A DNA stretch of 11,607 nucleotides, from positions 1 to 11,607 of the forward strand of contig JAGTVF010000233.1 in the NCBI GenBank assembly GCA_018224315.1. Direction: 5' to 3'. Source of the stretch: Desulfobacterales bacterium (GTDB taxonomy: Bacteria; Desulfobacterota; Desulfobacteria; Desulfobacterales; Desulfosalsimonadaceae). Positions 6,905 to 11,607 of the stretch are shown piece by piece. The notes beneath the pieces were generated by a model. It saw nothing but the letters and a program-made list of their open reading frames with translations. It had not been told where the DNA came from and did not search any database. Each line of letters begins with the position of its first letter. The stretch's first letter is position 1. The translations under genes were made by a program, and so were the position numbers.

Positions 6905-7682
6905 AGAAGAAAAACTGCCTTTAACCGAGCATCTCGAGGAGCTGCGAGACCGGCTGATCCGGTGCTTTATCGCCATATTCGGCGGTTTTGTCATCGCCTA
7001 TGTCTTTAAGGAAAGACTATTCCAGATCCTGACCCGGCCCCTGATCCGGGTCATGGAGCAGGGCGACACCCTGATTTTCACCGGTATTCCGGAAGCCTTT
7101 TTCACTTACCTGAAAGTGTCGCTGCTGGCCGGCCTGATGCTGGCCGCACCTGTTGTGATCTACCAGTTCTGGATGTTTGTGGCCCCGGGGCTGTATAAAG
7201 AAGAGCGGCGGCTGATGATTCCCATCGTGTTTGTCTCTGCTTTTTTTTTCATCGGCGGCGCCCTGTTTGGCTATTTCCTGGTGTTTCCCTTTGGGTTTAA
7301 ATTTCTGCTGGGCTTTGCCTCTGAAACCATTCGGCCTCTTCCGTCCATGCGGGAATATCTGAGTTTTTCCTCAAAGTTGTTGCTGGCCTTTGGGTTTGTT
7401 TTTGAACTGCCCATTGTCCTCACGTTTATGGCCCGGCTGGGCCTTGTGAGTGTGCCTTTTCTGAAAAAAAACCGGAAATACGCCCTGCTGATCTTCTTTG
7501 CCGGATCCGCCCTGCTGACCCCCCCGGACGTCATCACCCAGATCATGCTGGCAGCGCCCATGATGGTACTTTATGAAATCAGCATCATGGGCGCACGGGT
7601 TTTCGGCCGATCCCGCCAGGCGGAAGACCCGGATGAGCAGAAAACCGACGGCAATGACAACAGCGGCAAAAAAGATGCCTGA
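6897..7682 (+). CDS. tatC: Twin-arginine translocase subunit TatC
   Basis: TatC is the six-helix core receptor that recognises twin-arginine signal peptides. From the ATG at 6897 the protein has 261 residues, about the family length. The N-terminal signal-peptide site LTEHLEELRDRL (9-20), the periplasmic loop FTGIPEAFF (61-69, with Glu66), PVVIYQFWMFVAPGLY (85-100), the buried Glu170 in FGFVFELP (165-172) and LLTPPD (206-211) are all conserved. The C-terminus adds a charged cytoplasmic tail (about 240-261). The longer frame from 6852 lies within tatA/B and adds non-family residues, so the eight-base overlap start is chosen. A run of nine T at 7241-7249 encodes three Phe in a helix. The neighbouring molybdenum cofactor genes fit, since Moco enzymes are classic Tat cargo. 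Confidence 0.96.
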   Translation: MNEEEKLPLTEHLEELRDRLIRCFIAIFGGFVIAYVFKERLFQILTRPLIRVMEQGDTLIFTGIPEAFFTYLKVSLLAGLMLAAPVVIYQFWMFVAPGLYKEERRLMIPIVFVSAFFFIGGALFGYFLVFPFGFKFLLGFASETIRPLPSMREYLSFSSKLLLAFGFVFELPIVLTFMARLGLVSVPFLKKNRKYALLIFFAGSALLTPPDVITQIMLAAPMMVLYEISIMGARVFGRSRQAEDPDEQKTDGNDNSGKKDA

Positions 7683-7700
7683 TACCGGATTTCAGGCTTT
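7677..7700 (+). terminator. Weak hairpin after tatC, possible terminator
   Basis: GCCTGA (7677-7682) pairs with TCAGGC (7692-7697) around a nine-base loop, and TTT follows. The stem overlaps the tatC stop codon and has only six pairs with a short T run, so termination would be weak; read-through into the cytochrome is possible. Confidence 0.3.
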
Positions 7701-7717
7701 GTCAAATATAATTGACA
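7700..7717. promoter_or_regulatory. Inverted repeat over the -35 box, candidate operator
   Basis: TGTCAA and TTGACA form a perfect 6-bp dyad around ATATAA; the right arm is itself the -35 hexamer of the cytochrome promoter. A protein bound here would compete with RNA polymerase. The spacing differs from the classical CRP site and from the FNR site, so I do not name a regulator. Confidence 0.45.
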
Positions 7718-7740
7718 GGTATGCGGAAGGCTGATATAAA
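7712..7740 (+). promoter_or_regulatory. Strong sigma-70 promoter of the cytochrome gene
   Basis: A perfect -35 (TTGACA, 7712-7717), a 17-base spacer and a near-perfect -10 (TATAAA, 7735-7740) stand about 95 bases ahead of the cytochrome ATG. The predicted leader is about 85 bases long and ends in a perfect Shine-Dalgarno AAAGGAGG (7821-7828). This suggests that the cytochrome is an independent, highly expressed unit. Confidence 0.75.
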
Positions 7741-7833
7741 AGTAACATCAAAAAAGAAAAATGTTGCGGATTGTTATCGGTGGGCGATTCCACACAAATA
7801 TGCTTTTAACCAGTTTGGCGAAAGGAGGACACA

Positions 7834-8286
7834 ATGAAAAAAAGATTTGCGATCCTGACAGCAGCTGCCTGCATGGTCGCGGTATTTCTGGCTGCAGGCC
7901 TTTATGCCGGCACCGGAGACAGCTGCCCGGATGTTATTGAAATGAAAAACGACCAGGCCTTTGATGAGCACCGCATGCCCATTGTCCAGTTCGGCCACGG
8001 CGAGCACTACAAGGCGGACCCGGATGGATACGGCATTGGCTGCGGGGACTGCCACCATGATGAAAACGGTGAACCCCTGGCGGATCTGCAGGCCGGCGAC
8101 GAAGTCCAGAGCTGCTTTGAATGCCACGACGGCACCGGTGCCGGCACCCCCAAGGATTTCATGGGCCCGCCGCCTGATGCAGAGGCCCTGAATTCCTATT
8201 ACACCGCAATGCATGTCAACTGCGTGGGCTGCCACAAGAAGCAGGGCGGCCCTGTAGCCTGCAACGAATGCCACGGCAGCGAATAA
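7834..8286 (+). CDS. Periplasmic tetrahaem cytochrome c3-type (class III) protein, acidic
   Basis: Class III cytochromes carry electrons in the periplasm of sulfate reducers, typically between hydrogenases or formate dehydrogenases and membrane redox complexes. The 150-residue product has a Sec signal peptide (KKR start, hydrophobic core about 6-23, likely cut after LYA at 25). It has four haem sites: CGDCH (70-74), CFECH (94-98), CVGCH (130-134) and CNECH (143-147). His55 and His58 (FGHGEH), His75 and His127 (YYTAMH) sit where c3 distal ligands are expected, giving four bis-His haems. All four sites are CxxCH, whereas classical c3 often has two CxxxxCH. By my count the mature chain has about 23 acidic and 6 basic residues, so it is unlike the lysine-rich type I c3. 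Cys31 is outside the haem motifs. It has its own promoter and terminator and converges on dsrN. Confidence 0.9.
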   Translation: MKKRFAILTAAACMVAVFLAAGLYAGTGDSCPDVIEMKNDQAFDEHRMPIVQFGHGEHYKADPDGYGIGCGDCHHDENGEPLADLQAGDEVQSCFECHDGTGAGTPKDFMGPPPDAEALNSYYTAMHVNCVGCHKKQGGPVACNECHGSE

Positions 8287-8340
8287 CTGTACGGCATTTA
8301 AAGCAGGGGTTTAGTAGACAGACCCATACCCATGCAACAG

Positions 8341-8385
8341 AAAAAGCCCTGTGAAGCAAAACATTTTGCTCCACAGGGCTTTTTT
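8341..8385. terminator. Bidirectional Rho-independent terminator
   Basis: AAAAAGCCCTGTG (8341-8353) pairs with CACAGGGCTTTTT (8372-8384). After one A-C mismatch (8354/8371) the pairing continues through AGCAAAA and TTTTGCT almost to the loop. T runs stand at the exit in both directions. It lies between the convergent cytochrome and dsrN genes, so it can end both transcripts. Confidence 0.9.
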
Positions 8386-8424
8386 GATGCCCTTTGAAAT
8401 GCGCCGGTTCTGACATCGCGATTT

Positions 8425-9873
8425 TTAACCCAAATGCGAATAATTTCTGGCCGCTTTTATAAAAGCCGGCGCCCAGCCCGGCACCCCCAGGCAGTGAATA
8501 TGGGTATAGGTGGCCAGCACGTTTTGATGACACAGCCCGTCTTTTCCATTGATGATTCCCCGCCCCTTTTCCATGGTAAACACCAGGTCCGACTGTTTGC
8601 CCCGAAATTCCAGGACCCGGGAATAATGAAATTCATGGCCGCAAAACCGGGAACCGGCGGGAAAATACAGATTGGATTGGTTGACTTCTGCAATGGTATA
8701 TCCGTGCCCCTGGGGGCGACGGAAAAATCCGAAATCAAGGGGAAAAACCCCGGCCATGGGATAGGTTTCTCCATCCAGAACAAGAGACTCCCCGAGATAC
8801 ATCAGCCCCCCGCACTCGGCATAAACCGGAAGTCCGGCATCGGCAGCCAACTTAACGGCCCTGCGAAAAGCGATGTTTTCAGTCAGCCGGGCGGCATGTG
8901 TTTCCGGAAATCCGCCGCCGATGTAAAGCCCGTGAACACCTTTCAAATCAGAATCCAAAAGCGGGCTTAAACAAACAATTTCTGCACCCAGCACCCTGAG
9001 CGCGTCAAGGTTTTCCGGATAGTAAAACTGGAACGCCGAATCCCGGATCACACCAATCCGATGAGTTTTGCCGGGTTCGAAAGGGGCTGCATTGCTCTCT
9101 GGTTCTGCAAGGGAGATGCAGGCTTGCCGGCAGCTTATACCTTCATCTTCGATATCCGGGGCAGGCATCTCAGCGGCTCTGCAGGCAGCGGCCACAACGC
9201 GCTCCAGGTCCACATGGGATGAAACCGCGTTTGCAGCAGACGCCACCGCGCCAGCCGCGAGCTCATGCTCCGGGGTTGGGATCAGCCCCATATGCCTTTC
9301 CGGAAAATTTTGCTGCTGGAGCTTTGGAATGGCACCAAAGACCGGCACGTTGCAGCGCGATTCAATACTGGTGCGCAGGATACGCTCATGCCGGGCTCCG
9401 GCAACGCGGTTTAAAATCACGCCACAAATATTGACCATGGGATCAAAATGAAGGCAGCCCAGGACAATGGCAGCCATGGTGCGGGTGGTCTTGGTACAGT
9501 CAACGCAGAGAATAACAGGCGTATCGAGCAGTTTGGCCAGTGAGGCCGTGGAGGTGGTACCTTCGGCATCCAGCCCGTCATACAGGCCGCGATTGCCTTC
9601 GATAACCGAAAGGTCCGCATCAGCGGAATGAATCCGGAAAGAGGCCCGGACCCGGGCATCGGAAAATAAAAAAGGGTCCAGATTGTGGCAGGGCCGACCG
9701 GCAGCCAGGGACAGCCAGCCAGCGTCGATATAATCCGGGCCCTTTTTAAAAGGGGCAACAATATGGCCCTGCCGGCAAAGGGCTGCAATCAGGCCGATTG
9801 AAATGACAGTCTTCCCTGAGCCGCCCCGAAGGGCGGCGATCAGAAACCGGGAAATCTTTTGTGCCGGCTCCAT
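8425..9873 (-). CDS. dsrN: DsrN, CobB/CbiA-type glutamine amidotransferase (sirohaem amidation)
   Basis: A 482-residue member of the cobyrinic acid a,c-diamide synthase family, which amidates tetrapyrrole side-chain carboxylates using ATP and glutamine. The N-terminal ATPase domain has a P-loop ALRGGSGKT (14-22), KKGPDYIDAGW (43-53) and VIEGNRGLYDG (90-100). The C-terminal GATase1-like domain has GLYIGGGFPE (315-324), the nucleophile Cys354 in AECGGLMYL, and late His residues in CGHEFHYS (411-418) and TYTHIH (455-460). The position after dsrAB-dsrD identifies it as DsrN, proposed to convert the sirohaem of DsrAB to its amide form; that role rests on the literature. A cobalamin role cannot be excluded by sequence alone, but no cobalamin genes are near. 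AGGA stands before the ATG, 100 bases after dsrD. Confidence 0.9.
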   Translation of the reverse strand: MEPAQKISRFLIAALRGGSGKTVISIGLIAALCRQGHIVAPFKKGPDYIDAGWLSLAAGRPCHNLDPFLFSDARVRASFRIHSADADLSVIEGNRGLYDGLDAEGTTSTASLAKLLDTPVILCVDCTKTTRTMAAIVLGCLHFDPMVNICGVILNRVAGARHERILRTSIESRCNVPVFGAIPKLQQQNFPERHMGLIPTPEHELAAGAVASAANAVSSHVDLERVVAAACRAAEMPAPDIEDEGISCRQACISLAEPESNAAPFEPGKTHRIGVIRDSAFQFYYPENLDALRVLGAEIVCLSPLLDSDLKGVHGLYIGGGFPETHAARLTENIAFRRAVKLAADAGLPVYAECGGLMYLGESLVLDGETYPMAGVFPLDFGFFRRPQGHGYTIAEVNQSNLYFPAGSRFCGHEFHYSRVLEFRGKQSDLVFTMEKGRGIINGKDGLCHQNVLATYTHIHCLGVPGWAPAFIKAARNYSHLG

Positions 9874-9973
9874 TATATCCTATCCGGCCTGCCGGCAAAG
9901 ATCATCAGACTTGCTCAAAAAATCATCACAAACCATGCATACGACCGGATCAAGGCCGCATATTACCGGCAGT

Positions 9974-10219
9974 TTACTCTTCATGCTCAGCGGCGGACTG
10001 CTTGCCGGCGCCTTTGAGACCATACATGGAAGTGCTGCCGCTTGACCAGAACACCAGAATCCCCTCTTCCACCATCTGGGTGACAATTTTCTTGGCTTCA
10101 CGGGGCTTGGCGTCTATCATCTTGGCCAAGTCGCTGAAATAAAACTTGGACTTGGATTTGGCTTTTTTCTCGATGCCGTCAAGGACCTTTTGTTTGCATT
10201 CTTCGTAGTCCAGTGCCAT
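9974..10219 (-). CDS. dsrD: DsrD, small activator of dissimilatory sulfite reductase
   Basis: DsrD is a small winged-helix protein found with dsrAB in sulfate reducers; published work reports that it stimulates sulfite reduction by DsrAB. The 81-residue product has the family length. A lysine-rich N-terminal helix, EECKQKVLDGIEKKAKSKSK (6-25), is followed by FYFSDLAKMIDAKPREAKKI (26-45), VTQMVEEGILVFWSSGST (46-63) and MYGLKG (65-70), in keeping with helix-turn-helix plus wing. The tail (about 71-81) is acidic. GAGGAAG lies before the ATG. It lies 118 bases after dsrB, with a stable hairpin in that gap (10254-10287), and 100 bases before dsrN. Confidence 0.95.
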   Translation of the reverse strand: MALDYEECKQKVLDGIEKKAKSKSKFYFSDLAKMIDAKPREAKKIVTQMVEEGILVFWSSGSTSMYGLKGAGKQSAAEHEE

Positions 10220-10253
10220 TGTTTTGCTTCCTCATTGATTGGATGAAACACCG

Positions 10254-10287
10254 GGTTGCGGCGCATCAGAAAAGATGCGCCGCAACC
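10254..10287 (-). promoter_or_regulatory. Perfect 14-bp intercistronic hairpin between dsrB and dsrD
   Basis: GGTTGCGGCGCATC (10254-10267) and GATGCGCCGCAACC (10274-10287) are exact inverted copies around a six-base loop. In the minus-strand transcript the hairpin starts 50 bases after the dsrB stop. No T run follows, so it is unlikely to be an efficient Rho-independent terminator. It more likely protects the dsrAB message from 3' exonucleases or sets the dsrD/dsrN level by processing. Confidence 0.8.
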
Positions 10288-10337
10288 GCAATAGCCTCCC
10301 TGGCTCTGTAAGAACAAGGGAAATGATTCCAATGAAA

Positions 10338-11483
10338 TTAAAACTTAAACTGCGAAGTCTGACGCCAGGTGTAGTAAGCCGGATCACGGAAGTCATCAAT
10401 GAGATGATGGGTGAATTCCAGCCCGGTTTTTTCAAAAAACCGCTCCCAGCCGATGCGCTCGGCCCATTCGCCCAGCCGCTCGTATTTGTTGGCGTCTGCC
10501 GCATAGGTTTCAACGATCTTCTTGATCGTCTCAGCGGTTTTCGGCCAGCGGGGCGGCTCATTGGGAATAAAGGCCACGGCAACCTTGGAAAACTTGGGCG
10601 CGGAAATCCGGTTGGACACCTTGCCGCCGACCATCAAAACGATGCCGTCGCCTTCCTTGTCGGCCAGGGGCAGACAGGGGCACATGGTATAACAGTTGCC
10701 GCAGAACATGCAGCGGCTCTGGTTGACCTCGACACTGTTGACGGTCTTTCCGCCGACTTCCACCTTCTTGGGCTTGATGGCCGCAGTGGGGCAAGAGGCG
10801 ATGGCCAGGGGAATCTCACACATTTTGTCGAGATATTCATGGTCAACCATGGGCGGTTTCCGGTGATAGCCCAGAATGGCGATATCCGAGCAGTGAACCG
10901 CCCCGCACATGTTCAGACAGCAGGCCAGGGAAATGCGCAAATGAGCGGGCATGCGCATGTTCTGAAAATCCTCGAAGACTTCGTCCATGACCGCCTTGAC
11001 CGGACCCGATGCGTCGGTGGCCGGTGTGTGGCAGTGAATCCAGCCCTGGGTATGAATGATGTTGGTAATACCCGCGCCGGTGCCGCCCACAGGAAACTTG
11101 TAGGAACCGCCGGCAAATTTTCGGCCCTGCAGGTCATCGACCAACGGCTGGACCTTTTCCTTGCTGTCAACCATGAACTCGACGTTGTTGCGGGTGGTCC
11201 AGCGCATATAACCGTCGCAGTGCTTGTCTGAGATTTCACAGATTTCGCGGATAAGCGAAACGCTCATGAGCCGGGCGCCGCCTACGCGAACCGTGTATAC
11301 CTCGTCGCCGGTCTCAGACACATGCACAAACACACCGGGCTGCAGATATTCATGGTACAGCCACTTGCCCTTGTTTTTTTTGATGACCGGCGGATAAAAC
11401 TCCTCGTAATTTCTCGGACCGATATCGGTAATCCGATCCTTCATCGGATTTTCGGGATCGTATCCTGAAGATATAAAAGTCAT
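10338..11483 (-). CDS. dsrB: Dissimilatory sulfite reductase subunit beta
   Basis: DsrB forms the cytoplasmic alpha2beta2 enzyme with DsrA that reduces sulfite, ending as a DsrC trisulfide in vivo. From the ATG at 11481-11483 the protein has exactly 381 residues, the usual DsrB length. The sirohaem/[4Fe-4S] site is seen as Cys151 (in [13 protein letters not shown]) and Cys188, Cys189, Cys193 ([14 protein letters not shown]). The inserted ferredoxin domain supplies Cys231 (CPTAAIKPK) and Cys258, Cys261, Cys264 (CMFCGNC). [10 protein letters not shown] (96-105) is the family substrate-side strand. A TTG two codons earlier is possible but would abut the ribosome site, so the ATG is chosen. It lies 15 bases after dsrA. 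Confidence 0.97.
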   Translation of the reverse strand: MTFISSGYDPENPMKDRITDIGPRNYEEFYPPVIKKNKGKWLYHEYLQPGVFVHVSETGDEVYTVRVGGARLMSVSLIREICEISDKHCDGYMRWTTRNNVEFMVDSKEKVQPLVDDLQGRKFAGGSYKFPVGGTGAGITNIIHTQGWIHCHTPATDASGPVKAVMDEVFEDFQNMRMPAHLRISLACCLNMCGAVHCSDIAILGYHRKPPMVDHEYLDKMCEIPLAIASCPTAAIKPKKVEVGGKTVNSVEVNQSRCMFCGNCYTMCPCLPLADKEGDGIVLMVGGKVSNRISAPKFSKVAVAFIPNEPPRWPKTAETIKKIVETYAADANKYERLGEWAERIGWERFFEKTGLEFTHHLIDDFRDPAYYTWRQTSQFKF

Positions 11484-11489
11484 GCTCAA

Positions 11490-11497
11490 CCCCCTTT
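11490..11497 (-). promoter_or_regulatory. Ribosome binding site of dsrB
   Basis: On the minus strand AAAGGGGG ends six bases before the ATG at 11483 and touches an in-frame TTG at 11487-11489. The spacing selects the ATG as the start. Confidence 0.7.
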
Positions 11498-11498
11498 G

Positions 11499-11607
11499 TT
11501 ATCGCAGGTGATGTTTGCGGAATTCATTGATGTCGCGTTCCCAGCCGCCTTCGACCTCTTCTTCCTTCCAGAAGATATACGGATTGTGCCGCGGTTCCTG
11601 TACATGC
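11499..11607 (-). CDS. dsrA: Dissimilatory sulfite reductase subunit alpha, C-terminal end only
   Basis: The right edge of the window holds the last 35 codons of a minus-strand frame ending in TAA at 11499-11501. The peptide begins HVQEPRHNPYIFWKEEE and continues VEGGWERDINEFRKHHLR, which matches the well conserved DsrA C-terminus (NPY-FW, then VEGGWERD). It lies just upstream of dsrB, as in all dsrAB operons. The rest of the gene and the operon promoter lie beyond the window, so catalytic residues cannot be judged. Confidence 0.9.
   Translation of the reverse strand, partial: HVQEPRHNPYIFWKEEEVEGGWERDINEFRKHHLR

Noticed and set aside
7741..7820. Riboswitch or small RNA in the cytochrome leader
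   Set aside because: The leader is A-rich, with only a four-pair GTGG/CCAC stem near 7780 and no known riboswitch core.
9768..9900. Repeated 13-mer CCTGCCGGCAAAG at 9768-9780 and 9888-9900
   Set aside because: Only two copies, one of them coding within dsrN, and no flanking similarity; probably chance in a GC-rich genome.
9874..9973. Small gene or attenuator in the dsrD-dsrN gap
   Set aside because: No open frame with a ribosome site and no hairpin longer than four or five pairs was seen in these 100 bases.
10239..11231. Plus-strand open frame of 330 codons opposite dsrB
   Set aside because: dsrB is certain on the other strand; the frame has shadow-like composition (Gly, His, Asp-rich) and no recognised motif.

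Overview
The window reads as chromosome of a sulfate-reducing bacterium of the Desulfobacterota, probably a Desulfobacterales-type lineage. The marker is the minus-strand cluster dsrA (3' end only) - dsrB - dsrD - dsrN, the dissimilatory sulfite reductase genes in the order typical of these sulfate reducers. A tetrahaem cytochrome c3-type protein next to it fits the same biology. Base composition is moderately GC-rich throughout. I see no insertion sequence, phage gene, tRNA, rRNA or CRISPR array.

Layout, left to right. (1) 12-1187 (+): a major facilitator transporter, converging on the next operon with only 21 bases between stop codons. (2) 1209-5228 (-): a tight operon, transcribed mobA - moaE-like - moaC - rmuC - mltA, which joins molybdenum cofactor genes to a DNA-recombination protein and a lytic transglycosylase. 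(3) 5229-5367: a divergent control region. (4) 5368-7682 (+): pyrR - moaB - tatA/B - tatC. (5) 7683-7833: a strong promoter region with a perfect -35 box and an overlapping inverted repeat. (6) 7834-8286 (+): an acidic four-haem periplasmic cytochrome. (7) 8341-8385: a long hairpin terminator serving both strands. (8) 8425-11607 (-): dsrN, dsrD, dsrB and the end of dsrA, with a perfect 14-bp hairpin between dsrB and dsrD.

How the genes may work together. MoaC, MoaB, MobA and perhaps the MoaE-like protein make and finish the molybdenum cofactor as its guanine dinucleotide form. That form is used by formate dehydrogenases and related enzymes, which are exported folded by the Tat translocon encoded beside them. 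Such periplasmic enzymes commonly pass electrons to c3-type cytochromes, and the electrons finally serve sulfite reduction by DsrAB. DsrD is its small activator and DsrN is thought to amidate its sirohaem. The window is therefore a plausible cofactor, export, periplasmic electron transfer and sulfite reduction neighbourhood. The functional link between the blocks is inferred from adjacency; the sequence does not prove it.

Most genes belong to known families. The points most worth checking are the MoaE-like protein without a normal active-site segment, the strongly acidic cytochrome and the dyad over its promoter, the dsrB-dsrD intercistronic hairpin, and pyrR placed as first gene of a cofactor/Tat operon. 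I found no convincing wholly new system.
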